The notes below the pieces were generated by a model, which saw nothing but the letters and a program-made list of their open reading frames with translations, did not search any database and had not been told where the DNA came from. A DNA stretch of 64,000 nt, from contig SVII01000001.1 of the NCBI GenBank assembly GCA_015069605.1, positions 72,359-136,358 of the forward strand. The letters run 5' to 3'. The position numbers were made by a program, and so were the translations under genes. Positions 17,559 to 25,167 of this stretch are shown piece by piece; position 1 is the first letter of the stretch, and every line of letters begins with the position of its first letter. The stretch comes from Clostridiales bacterium. Lineage in GTDB: Bacteria > Bacillota > Clostridia > Christensenellales > Borkfalkiaceae.

Positions 17559-18656
17559 TTATTTTTCTGATTTCCAAGCAGTATAGAAAAATCCTTCGCT
17601 AAACGGCGATACCGAAGATTGCAAAACGGAAATTCGATTCAAATACGTCTGCACCGCATCTTTGGACAATGCGCTTTCCGAGAAATACGCGCGGCAACGG
17701 CCAATCGTTTCCTTCGTCAACACTGTCGCATTCAAAGTTGTTGCGTATGCAGGATCTTCCAAATGCGATTTAATCGACGCTACGATTTTTTCACCCGTAG
17801 CCCAATCCGTTTGCAACACCTGTGACGAATCCTTTACCTGCGACATGAAATCTTGTAACCATTTTTCATTTTCCTTAATTAAGGATTTTTTCGCCACAAG
17901 CACCGCTTGCGGATACCCCGTGTACGATTCTTCCGTGCAATTTTCAGGAATCGCGCCATGATAATACATCTCCTCGATACTACCTACGTACGAAAAACCT
18001 TTCTTTTTCACTTGTACGCTCGCCGCAGGCTCTGCCACCAAATAACACGACACAGTTTTGTCACTTGGATCGATCGCCGTCGCGTCCGTGATTGCTTTCA
18101 AATTGACTTTATCCGCCGCAATCTCGCCATCATTTTTCACTTCTTGCCAAGGCATACCATAATCGTCAAGAATGGATTTCCAAGTCAGCCCAGGCATATC
18201 GTTGATCTTCATAACGCCAACGACTTTACCTTTCAACGCATCCATGTACCCATCCTTTGCCGCTTCGCCTACCCCTAACGCCGCAATTATCCCCTCGTCT
18301 TTTGATAAAAGGCACAAGTTACCGCTCGTCAAAACCCCAAGCGCTTGATAATCCTCCCTCTTTCCCAACAGCTTACTTGCCGCTGTCACAGGCAAAGCGC
18401 AAATGTCCGCATTTTTTACCGCATCCGCATTCGTAACTTTAGAGGCGATCACCGTAGGGTTGACCACGCGATAAGTCACCCCATCATCCTCTTTATCTTC
18501 TTCCATCATTTTCGCAAACGCCATCGCAGGCGCGCCATCAGGCATATATACAAACACTTCATTTTCAGGAGTCTTTTCTCCGCAACCAACGAAACCAACC
18601 GCAGACATCGCCAATGCCACTGCCAATACACTTATACCGATTTTTTTCATATCCAT
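17559..18656 (-). CDS. ABC importer substrate-binding lipoprotein
   Basis: A 365-residue lipoprotein with signal MDMKKIGISVLAVALAMSA and lipobox GFVGC (Cys at about 26). The mature protein has the two-lobe NitT/TauT binding-protein layout: YMPDGAPAMAFAKMM at the start, LKGKVVGVMKINDMPGLTWKSIL at the first hinge, and a YGQAVLVAKKSLI-like stretch (here YPQAVLVAKKSLIKENEKWL) at the second. Starts at 18656 and 18650 are both possible, with GGAAG upstream. It sits 13 bp after the TM1266-type regulator gene, so the two are surely cotranscribed. The ligand is unknown. Confidence 0.88.
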   Translation of the reverse strand: MDMKKIGISVLAVALAMSAVGFVGCGEKTPENEVFVYMPDGAPAMAFAKMMEEDKEDDGVTYRVVNPTVIASKVTNADAVKNADICALPVTAASKLLGKREDYQALGVLTSGNLCLLSKDEGIIAALGVGEAAKDGYMDALKGKVVGVMKINDMPGLTWKSILDDYGMPWQEVKNDGEIAADKVNLKAITDATAIDPSDKTVSCYLVAEPAASVQVKKKGFSYVGSIEEMYYHGAIPENCTEESYTGYPQAVLVAKKSLIKENEKWLQDFMSQVKDSSQVLQTDWATGEKIVASIKSHLEDPAYATTLNATVLTKETIGRCRAYFSESALSKDAVQTYLNRISVLQSSVSPFSEGFFYTAWKSEK

Positions 18657-18669
18657 TTACTTCCTTTTA

Positions 18670-18933
18670 TTATATTTTCCCAAACAATGCCTTAACGGAC
18701 ACATTTTCTATCCGTCCCAGTTTTCCCGTCAATGCATTCGTCACTTCCACAGGCGCATCCACCACTACCGACAACACCGACACCTTTTTCTCCTTATACG
18801 GTATCCCCATTCTACCCAAAATGTATTCTCCATATTCAGAAAGCAAAGCGTTTACCTTATCGCTTACTCCTCGATCTGACACCAAAATACTCACCACCGC
18901 CACACGAGTTTCCGCCGTTTTTAGTTCATTCAT
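18670..18933 (-). CDS. TM1266-type iron-only hydrogenase system regulator
   Basis: An 87-residue ACT/CopG-like protein matching the hydrogenase-associated TM1266 family by its core: VAVVSILVSD, LLSEYGEYILGRMGIPYKEKK, VLSVVVDAPVEVTNALTGKLGRI. In other Clostridia this family clusters with [FeFe]-hydrogenase maturation genes; here it heads an ABC importer operon. The ATG at 18933 is the only start that gives the family's usual N-terminus; the ORF track runs 37 codons too far. Its AAAGGAGG is 13 bases from the ATG, and the dispersed-repeat core GGCAGGTACGCG fills that spacer. A terminator-like hairpin lies just upstream of the ribosome site. Confidence 0.88.
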   Translation of the reverse strand: MNELKTAETRVAVVSILVSDRGVSDKVNALLSEYGEYILGRMGIPYKEKKVSVLSVVVDAPVEVTNALTGKLGRIENVSVKALFGKI

Positions 18934-18955
18934 CGCGTACCTGCCACCTCCTTTT
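18931..18955 (-). repeat. dispersed repeat copy spanning TM1266 start
   Basis: Minus strand GGAGGTGGCAGGTACGCGATG: fills the spacer between ribosome site and ATG. Confidence 0.55.
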
Positions 18956-18956
18956 A

Positions 18957-18989
18957 TAAAAAAATACTCCCTACCAATGGTAAAGAGTA
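18957..18989 (-). terminator. terminator/attenuator hairpin before TM1266 operon
   Basis: Minus-strand 11-bp stem TACTCTTTACC/GGTAGGGAGTA (two G-U pairs), ATT loop, seven T. It ends 2 bases before AAAAGGAGG of the TM1266 gene. It could end trmB transcription 200 nt downstream of its stop, or attenuate the ABC operon. Confidence 0.7.
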
Positions 18990-19189
18990 ACCAAAATTTT
19001 TCCTTAAACGCTCCCTGCGCAAGGAATATCATACAAAACCGCATAACGGAAGGACTTCCCGCCGCGTTGCACGTCTTGTTTATGTACTCTTTTCACCGTT
19101 AGAAACCACTTTCGGCTCAAATTTCTTTGTTCTATTTTTTGCAAACGCCAAACGATAAAACCGACATTCAACGCATACCTGCCTGCCTA
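18990..19189 (-). other. 200-nt candidate leader between trmB and the TM1266 operon
   Basis: No gene. Minus-strand transcript would contain a dispersed-repeat copy, a GGAAG-TC-CTTCC hairpin and a UCCUU-GCGC-AGGGA hairpin before the terminator hairpin at 18957-18989. I checked for TPP, FMN, cobalamin and SAM-I conserved cores and found none. No strong promoter seen. Confidence 0.4.
19167..19189 (-). repeat. dispersed repeat copy (after trmB)
   Basis: Minus strand TAGGCAGGCAGGTATGCGTT plus GAA, directly after the trmB stop. Confidence 0.7.
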
Positions 19190-19879
19190 TTAGCCTTTAA
19201 AAACAGCTTCGACACGATGAATCGGCAAGCCTCTCTCCACCCATTTTTGTTCGTATTCCGTCACGATATTCCATTCGGGATTACCGTTCTCGTGTAAATT
19301 GTACGTCACGTTTTCCAAATCAAAGCCGCAAGCCTTGTATTCTTCCAACGAAAAATCAAAAAAGTCTCGATCGTCCGTTTTTTGTAAAATCCTGCCACCT
19401 TTTTTCAGCAGCTTTTTATATACTTCCAAAAAGTTACGGTGTGTCAAACGTTGCGTCGCGTATCCAAGTTTAGGTAACGGAGTCGAAAAATTCAAATAAA
19501 TCGCATCCAAACTTCCCTCAGGGATATAACAGGGCAGACATTCCGCGCGAATGTTGAGAAAACGAATATTCTCAATCCCTTGTTTTTTCACTTCTTCCAT
19601 AGGTGTCAAAATGACGTTACTCATCTTTTCCAAAGCCAAATAATTGACGTCGGGGCTCGTTTTTGCCAACGCGCAGACAAACCCGCCTTTACCGCAACCG
19701 ATTTCCAAAGCCACACCGTTATCGTTTCCAAACGCCGCTTTGAAATCAATCAACGCACGATAACTTTCCGCCGCTTCTTTCATATTCAAAATCCCGTTCG
19801 CGCCACGTGCCAACAAAAGATCTCCACACGCGTCCATTCTCGCGTCAAAATTCCGCTTTTTCCTCATTCTCATCGACAT
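19190..19879 (-). CDS. trmB: tRNA (guanine-N7-)-methyltransferase
   Basis: TrmB methylates G46 in the tRNA variable loop using SAM. The 229-residue protein has the SAM loop ALEIGCGKGGF at about residue 57, the YLALEKM segment, LNIRAECLP, and the C-terminal TEYEQKWVERGLPIHRVEA box. The family's DPWPKxxHxxRR motif is altered: the sequence reads NFSTPLPKLGYATQRLTH, replacing the usual Asp and Trp. Either this lineage tolerates the change or activity differs. GGAG lies 8 bases before the ATG at 19879. It follows dut by 49 bp. A dispersed-repeat copy starts 1 base after the stop codon. Confidence 0.88.
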   Translation of the reverse strand: MSMRMRKKRNFDARMDACGDLLLARGANGILNMKEAAESYRALIDFKAAFGNDNGVALEIGCGKGGFVCALAKTSPDVNYLALEKMSNVILTPMEEVKKQGIENIRFLNIRAECLPCYIPEGSLDAIYLNFSTPLPKLGYATQRLTHRNFLEVYKKLLKKGGRILQKTDDRDFFDFSLEEYKACGFDLENVTYNLHENGNPEWNIVTEYEQKWVERGLPIHRVEAVFKG

Positions 19880-19928
19880 AACTTTTTCTCCAAATCCATC
19901 ACAATGTGTCTAAACGAACGCCTTTTTA

Positions 19929-20369
19929 TTATTTCGATCCCGTACTTCCAAACCCGCCTTCACCACGAACGGTATCCGTCAATTCTTCCGCTTCTAAAAA
20001 CTCCGCTTTCAAGAAAGGAGCAACGACCAACTGTGCGATACGCTCACCTGCCGCCACCGTTTGCGCGATAGAAGAATGATTATGCAAAGCCACCATCACT
20101 TCTCCGCGGTAATCGGAATCGATCACCCCCACCTTATTCGCAGGTGCAAGCCCACGTTTGCAAGCCAACCCACTGCGCGCGTAAATCAAACCTGCATACC
20201 CTTCGGGAATTTCCATCGCAAGCCCCGTGCAGATAAATTTCGTTTCACCGGGCGCAATCACCACGTCCCCGTCCGCCAAAGCGTACAAATCCGCCCCAGC
20301 CGCCGCCACCGAACCATACGTAGGCAACACAGCTTTTTCGTCCAATTTTTTTACAGCAATCGTTGGCAT
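19929..20369 (-). CDS. dut: dUTP diphosphatase
   Basis: Dut hydrolyses dUTP to dUMP, keeping uracil out of DNA and feeding thymidylate synthesis. The trimeric dUTPase motifs are all present: AGADLYA (motif 1), RSGLACKRGL (motif 2), GVIDSDYRGEV (motif 3), AAGERIAQLVV (motif 4) and the C-terminal RGEGGFGSTG (motif 5). I start at the ATG at 20369 (MPTIAVKKL), six bases after GGAG, giving 146 residues; the ORF track begins 4 codons earlier. It has its own strong promoter and sits next to the phage-head module, but chromosomal dut genes are this length too. Confidence 0.95.
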   Translation of the reverse strand: MPTIAVKKLDEKAVLPTYGSVAAAGADLYALADGDVVIAPGETKFICTGLAMEIPEGYAGLIYARSGLACKRGLAPANKVGVIDSDYRGEVMVALHNHSSIAQTVAAGERIAQLVVAPFLKAEFLEAEELTDTVRGEGGFGSTGSK

Positions 20370-20410
20370 AATTTTCTCCATTTTAAAAAATTTTCGTCAT
20401 TTCACGACAT

Positions 20411-20439
20411 ATTATACCACACCCAGTTCACCTTGTCAA
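20411..20439 (-). promoter_or_regulatory. promoter for dut-trmB
   Basis: TTGACA, 17-bp spacer, TATAAT on the minus strand, about 40 bp before the dut start. Confidence 0.85.
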
Positions 20440-20463
20440 GCATTGCACTCGTCCATATAAAAC

Positions 20464-20516
20464 AAAAACGCTCTTGAGAAAATCGCTGTTTACCACGATC
20501 CATCAAAAGCGTTTTT
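20464..20516 (-). terminator. terminator after phage-head module
   Basis: Stem AAAAACGCTTTTGA/TCAAGAGCGTTTTT with a 25-base loop. Minus-strand reading gives a TTTTTGTTTT tail, 40 bp past the last phage gene; the reverse strand also has a T run. Confidence 0.75.
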
Positions 20517-20558
20517 TACACCGATACGTTATGCCATTACTTCACACGTCTATTTGCC

Positions 20559-21041
20559 TTACACCTTTTCCAATAAATAATCGTATAACGTTCTGTAATA
20601 TTCCCCTAAATACTGCGGAGCAACCTCATCCGCCTTGAACATATTAAAACGCTCCGAGGCATTCGTGTACGTGTTCATATAATAATCTCGCACCGCATAG
20701 TAACGATCCGGGTACTCCAACGAATAGTCCACTTCGTATGGCGCGTCCGTCGCTTCCGTTTCCTCCACTTTTGTCGAGAAACGCAAATAAAACAACAACG
20801 CATCGCGCACCGCCTCCACTTCCTGCTCGTATTCCGCCCGCAATTTCGTCTGTATCAACGGCCACATATCCGAAAGCAAAGTACCGTTTTCCACCAAACG
20901 CTCCTTTTCCTTTTGCAAATTCTCTTGCAATTTCGCCGTCAGTCTGTTTTTATCCAACTGCGCTTCTTTCACCTGCAAAATTTGTTCTTCCGTCAATGCC
21001 GCGTATTGTTTATCGGTGTACGTGATAATATCAATTTCCAT
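20559..21041 (-). CDS. hypothetical helical protein at end of phage-head module
   Basis: A 160-residue soluble protein I do not recognise. Residues 10-80 are strongly helical and charged (LTEEQILQVKEAQLDKNRL...KLQENLQKEKERL), suggesting a coiled coil; the C-terminal half is Tyr-rich (DRYYAVRDYYMNTY...YYRTLYDYL). AGGAGGAG precedes the ATG. It is the last gene before the terminator, 56 bp downstream of the propeller-like protein. In P22-like phages the needle protein gp26, also helical, occupies the next position after the gp10 closure protein. That comparison is by order only. Confidence 0.6.
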   Translation of the reverse strand: MEIDIITYTDKQYAALTEEQILQVKEAQLDKNRLTAKLQENLQKEKERLVENGTLLSDMWPLIQTKLRAEYEQEVEAVRDALLFYLRFSTKVEETEATDAPYEVDYSLEYPDRYYAVRDYYMNTYTNASERFNMFKADEVAPQYLGEYYRTLYDYLLEKV

Positions 21042-21097
21042 ATTCTCCTCCTAACCTTTATCGCGCCCCATTACGGTTCATTTTATCATTTAGACTT

Positions 21098-22450
21098 TTA
21101 AGCCGTGTATGAAATCGCCAACTTTCTAACGATCGCGCCCTTTTTCAAAGTGAAACGTAATGCAAAACTTTCTCCAACAAGCCCCATTCTAACCACTGCT
21201 TTCCCGTCAATAAATTTCACCGCTTTTTGCTTGACGGTTTGTCCATCGTCCACCTGAACAGTCATTTCACCTTCACCCTCAAAACACAACGACTTTAAGT
21301 TCTTTTTACCAACAACCCCAAAATCTAAACATTCCGTTTGAAAGCAATATTCCTCGCCGCCGTACAAATCGCCGTCGCAATCCACGTATTTCACTACCCC
21401 TTCCGCCACGCACATAGCGTATTGATCCGTCCTCGACAAGCCGTTGAGATAGGAACAAAAATACCCACTTTTACCATCTGCCGCAAGCACCAACGTCACC
21501 GCGCCTTTCACCTTGTCTGCATAGCGAATGAGCACTCGATCTCCTACGCACGCCGCGCCGCATTGTACCGAATACATCGGTTTGACGTTCAATTCCTGAC
21601 AAATTTTTTGCAATGTTTTTCCGTCGAATGTATACACCCCATCATCCGCAAGGAAAAACAGCTTTCCGCCGCACTCACAAACGGTTTCACCAAGGACATG
21701 CCCCCCTGCATACGCCAAGGGCACTTGTTTAAAATCACGCGCCGAACCAGCCGGAATTAATCTCGTGATACCATATTCGTAGAAAATGCAAATCTCGTTG
21801 CCGAGTTGTTTCATTGCGACAATCTTCCCCGCCGCTGATGGTAAATGTATCTTACCGCTGTCATCAATTGTACTTTCAAAATTTAACGTTTCCAATGGTT
21901 TGGAATACGCCACGGTAAATGGTTCGATTACAACAAATAAACGATCGTGAAACACACAATTTGCCAAACCCGCCTTCGTCAAAATCGATCGCGTGTATCC
22001 TCTATCAGGATCGTAACGTGTCACGCCAAGCCCACCGATAAACAGAGTTTCCACTTCCAAGTCCGCATTTATGACGCCAACAACGTTCGTTGCACCGCCA
22101 AACACCAACGTTTTCACAAACGCACCCGTTGTATGGTTGTATAAATAATACTTCCCATCCTCCAACATATACCCTAACTGATTGTTATATACTCCGTCCG
22201 AATGTTTTGTTCTATGCAAATAAAACGAACGCACTGCCGCGCTTTCCATTACATACGTTTTCTCATACGGAGTGAGATAATTTTTTAATCCCAACCCCGT
22301 TTTTATTGTTCCGTCCGCGCAATCGCAATTTCTCCCATCTACGCCAAACAGCGTACCCTTTTTATCCCTATCCACGAGGGAAAAATTCTCAAAACGCACT
22401 ACCCGTGTCCGCGCCGAACGTTTTATAGGTTGTTTTTTTACCCCGACCAT
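21098..22450 (-). CDS. phage head-closure-like beta-propeller protein
   Basis: About 450 residues with no signal peptide, made of repeating short beta strands ending in GDLYGG, LGYMLEDGKYYLYNH, LFIGGLGVTRYD, GKLFFLADDGVYTFDGKTLQ and similar turns, as in a propeller. In P22-like modules the protein after the gp4 connector is the propeller-like stopper gp10 (about 470 residues), so both position and size match. The ATG at 22450 overlaps the previous stop (TAATG) with AAGGTGG upstream; a GTG 9 bases earlier is less likely. The identification rests on order, size and fold impression, not on a recognised motif. Confidence 0.55.
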   Translation of the reverse strand: MVGVKKQPIKRSARTRVVRFENFSLVDRDKKGTLFGVDGRNCDCADGTIKTGLGLKNYLTPYEKTYVMESAAVRSFYLHRTKHSDGVYNNQLGYMLEDGKYYLYNHTTGAFVKTLVFGGATNVVGVINADLEVETLFIGGLGVTRYDPDRGYTRSILTKAGLANCVFHDRLFVVIEPFTVAYSKPLETLNFESTIDDSGKIHLPSAAGKIVAMKQLGNEICIFYEYGITRLIPAGSARDFKQVPLAYAGGHVLGETVCECGGKLFFLADDGVYTFDGKTLQKICQELNVKPMYSVQCGAACVGDRVLIRYADKVKGAVTLVLAADGKSGYFCSYLNGLSRTDQYAMCVAEGVVKYVDCDGDLYGGEEYCFQTECLDFGVVGKKNLKSLCFEGEGEMTVQVDDGQTVKQKAVKFIDGKAVVRMGLVGESFALRFTLKKGAIVRKLAISYTA

Positions 22451-22998
22451 TACGCCCACCTTCTCGAACGCATCCTCTCACACGGTTTTGCGTGATACGC
22501 AGCTGCGATCGCCTCTTTGTATTTTTTATCCCATACCGCCGCGTCCTCAAACAAACAGGACGCCGTTGCATATTCCGCCGCCACCCCGTACGTAAACAAT
22601 CGTACCGAAGCCTGCAAAACGTAATCGCTAACCCCGTCGACATTTTTCTTATCCGGCGTGTACGTGTACGTAATTTTCACCTTACCTGCCTGCGTCTTTA
22701 CGTAATCAGGAAAGAGTTTGAATTTCACCGAATTTCCCCACTCATCCGTTACACGCAAAATTCGAACAACGGGTTTTGCCAAACGAGAAAACTCGATCGC
22801 ACCCGTTTCCGAGATCATCTCATCCTCTGCATACAAAGGCAGATAATCCAGTGCCAATTCATTTTCCACTATATTAAAACAATGTAAAAGCAACTCCGTT
22901 TTTTGTCCATCCGTACTTTCGCCGTTGACGTACGCTTGTACTTCTTCCTCAATCCCAAGCACCGTCGCCGCAGACAAAATAATTTCTTTTACCGTCAT
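22450..22998 (-). CDS. phage head-tail connector-like protein
   Basis: A 182-residue protein immediately after the major capsid gene. I start at 22998 (MTVKEIIL) because AAGGAGGT lies just upstream; the ORF track's 28 extra codons cross a hairpin. The sequence is mainly helical with a central beta patch (ILRVTDEWGNSVKFKLFPDYV...GKVKITYTYTP) and a C-terminal helix with a compact AAEYATASCLFEDAAVWDKKYKEAI, which is the pattern of phage gp6/gp4 head-completion proteins. Its stop codon overlaps the next start. Name inferred from position and pattern. Confidence 0.6.
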   Translation of the reverse strand: MTVKEIILSAATVLGIEEEVQAYVNGESTDGQKTELLLHCFNIVENELALDYLPLYAEDEMISETGAIEFSRLAKPVVRILRVTDEWGNSVKFKLFPDYVKTQAGKVKITYTYTPDKKNVDGVSDYVLQASVRLFTYGVAAEYATASCLFEDAAVWDKKYKEAIAAAYHAKPCERMRSRRWA

Positions 22999-23036
22999 TT
23001 TTACCTCCTTTTCGCGTTGATCGCATATTTGTAAAA

Positions 23037-23074
23037 GGTACCCGTTATTACGGTTCAACGCGTACACGGGTACC
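23037..23074 (-). other. stem-loop between capsid and connector genes
   Basis: Perfect 9-bp stem GGTACCCGT/ACGGGTACC with a 20-base loop, then TTTTAC on the minus strand. It could partly terminate or stabilise the capsid transcript. The loop carries GTACGCGTTGAA, matching one end of the dispersed repeat. Confidence 0.6.
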
Positions 23075-23106
23075 CCAAACAACTATTTAGACGTCTTCAC
23101 TAAACA

Positions 23107-24282
23107 TTAAGATTCGGTAACGCCATAAATCTTACCCTGACCGCAAGGACGTTCGCAAATGAGTTCCGCATATTTCACAAGCGTCGCGGTATATACAGGT
23201 TTACCAGGCACCTGCTTCAAGATTTTACCGTCTTCGCCTTCCAACCATTGCCAATCGCAAAGCTGATGCAATTTGAAATCGTTGGTATTTAAGAAATACA
23301 TTGTTCCGTTCGTGCAAAATCTATCCGCAATAATGGGAATACCGTGGAAATCCAATGCTTTATAGCCGTGTACGTCCATCGTAGGAAGCGTAACCCCTGC
23401 CGTACGGAAAAATTTCACAATCGAACGTCTTACACCGGGGGAACAAAGAATAACGTTAATTTGACTGCCCGACGTTGCCTCGATTTCGTCGATTGCTTTT
23501 TGAATGATTTCTTCCGTAATCGCACCAAGATCCCCTTTCACATACGGCGTCATATATTGATTACTATTCTTTTCCACGCCGTAAAGATTGTCTACGTCCC
23601 CCGAAAATAATGCTTCAACGCCCGTGATTTCATTTCCCCAACAACCATGCATTGCCGCGTACGCGCCGATGGTAATCGCACCTTCGGGGATGGTAGGGCC
23701 GCCAAACGTAACCGTTCTATTCACTCTATCCACAGCAACTACTTTACGTTTTGTTGCCTCCTCAACGGGTCTTTTAAGCGCGTCGTAAAAATCTACTTCC
23801 ATGCCCTCGATCATCGCTCTAACCGTTTCAAAGGTAAATGTGTTATTTCCACCAACCGCAAGAACTCTACCGATCGTACCCGTACCGTCACTGTATAACA
23901 TTCTACCAAAGTTATACTGCGAATTCTTCAACAAAGACTCCATTTCTTCATTGAGAAGATTGACAAACGAACCTTCATTGTTCGCTGACGCGCGCAATGC
24001 TTTATCGGAAATTTCAATCGTGCCGTAAAGGTTCTTTAACGTCGCCACGAACTGCATGTAATTGCCATCCAACGCCTGAGGAAGATTCCCCGTTTCCGTA
24101 CCCGCGCCAATACCGCCGCTGATACCACTTTTAATCGTTTTTCTGATATCTTTTCCCACCACGTTAGACGTAGTCTGTTGAATCATCGCCATCAAAGGGT
24201 TTGTTTTCATATTTAACGCGTCTTTCACCGCGTCAAGATAATAAGATTTCAATACGCTATCTGCTGTTTGCACTGTTACCAT
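23107..24282 (-). CDS. phage major capsid protein
   Basis: A 391-residue coat protein of the HK97-fold type. Supporting features: N-terminal arm, the LKNLYGTIEISDKALRAS strand-helix typical of these coat proteins, a MLYSDGTGTIGRV E-loop-like region, and a C-terminal P-domain-like stretch with INVILCSPGVRRSIVKFF and HGIPIIADRFC. No protease domain is attached. GAGGAGA precedes the ATG. It lies 14 bp after the scaffold gene. The reading frame is intact with no stop or frameshift, so this is not an eroding remnant. Fold assignment is my reading; confidence is raised by the flanking portal and terminase. Confidence 0.85.
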   Translation of the reverse strand: MVTVQTADSVLKSYYLDAVKDALNMKTNPLMAMIQQTTSNVVGKDIRKTIKSGISGGIGAGTETGNLPQALDGNYMQFVATLKNLYGTIEISDKALRASANNEGSFVNLLNEEMESLLKNSQYNFGRMLYSDGTGTIGRVLAVGGNNTFTFETVRAMIEGMEVDFYDALKRPVEEATKRKVVAVDRVNRTVTFGGPTIPEGAITIGAYAAMHGCWGNEITGVEALFSGDVDNLYGVEKNSNQYMTPYVKGDLGAITEEIIQKAIDEIEATSGSQINVILCSPGVRRSIVKFFRTAGVTLPTMDVHGYKALDFHGIPIIADRFCTNGTMYFLNTNDFKLHQLCDWQWLEGEDGKILKQVPGKPVYTATLVKYAELICERPCGQGKIYGVTES

Positions 24283-24296
24283 AAATTAATTTCTCC

Positions 24297-25142
24297 TCAC
24301 ATTTGATTATTTGATTTAAAAAATCGAAGTGCCATATCCCCTGCATCTAAAATAGATTTTGCTTTTAACGGAGGCGTAGTCACCACGCCGCTGCCCGCAA
24401 ACGTTACGGGCGCGCCCGTTTTTCCAATCGACGCAAGATATTCTCCAATGATACGCAACCTCGTTTGTTCGTCACAGCTCACCTTTTGATACAGTTCTTC
24501 GGACGAAAGCGCCGTTTCTCCCTTTTCTGCAAACGTACGGACGCCCTCTCCCTGCGTGTTCGTGAAATGGTTTTCACTCGCGTCCTTCGCTTCCGCTTTC
24601 GCCTTCAAACTGCTTTCTTGGGTTGCCGCAACCGTATTTTCACCAACTTCCTTTTCGTTTTCCGAAGATTTTGCATCCACAGCTACAGCCGTTTCCTCTT
24701 CGGACGAACACTCGTTAGCGCCGCTTTCCGCCTTTTGAGCGTAAGCCTCTTCTTTTGTTTCCTCTGCGGGTTCATCCACTTTCGCCTGCGTTTCCACGTT
24801 TCGATTGTTTTCCATATCAAACACAAAACTATCAAACTGCTTCGCCGCCGCCTTTCTCGCCTGCGCATTCTTACGGAGCTTTTCCGCCCCCAACTCACCC
24901 AAACGAGCCTTTTCCATTTCCGAATTTTCCGCCTGCCGTTCCAATTCTTTCAAACGCTGACTTCGTCTTGTAAACTCCGCCTGCAAAGAACTGTAAGCCC
25001 TCGCAAGGGCGTCTACGTCCTTAAACTTCCCCAAAACCGCCGAGGCATCTTCCTTGCGCGCTACCTCTTTCGCCGCATTTTCTACCGTCTCCGTCGCCTC
25101 CGTTGTTTCCGTTTCCGCGTAAACGTTCTCCTTTTCGATCAT
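24297..25142 (-). CDS. phage capsid scaffold-like protein
   Basis: A 281-residue, strongly acidic, low-complexity protein between portal and coat genes. It begins with a conserved-looking helix (ASAVLGKFKDVDALARAYSSLQAEFTRRSQRLKEL), continues as a long Glu/Ala/Lys-rich region, and ends in a basic-hydrophobic tail (ILDAGDMALRFFKSNNQM). Scaffolds of T7/P22-type phages have this composition, size and position, with the coat-binding site at one end. AGGAGG precedes the ATG. Name inferred from context and composition. Confidence 0.65.
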   Translation of the reverse strand: MIEKENVYAETETTEATETVENAAKEVARKEDASAVLGKFKDVDALARAYSSLQAEFTRRSQRLKELERQAENSEMEKARLGELGAEKLRKNAQARKAAAKQFDSFVFDMENNRNVETQAKVDEPAEETKEEAYAQKAESGANECSSEEETAVAVDAKSSENEKEVGENTVAATQESSLKAKAEAKDASENHFTNTQGEGVRTFAEKGETALSSEELYQKVSCDEQTRLRIIGEYLASIGKTGAPVTFAGSGVVTTPPLKAKSILDAGDMALRFFKSNNQM

Positions 25143-25167
25143 ACTTTCTTTCCTCCTATTCTCTCTT

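Noticed and set aside
22681-22700. GCAGGCAGGTAAGG in the connector gene as a repeat copy
   Set aside because: Only the left half matches; too short to count.
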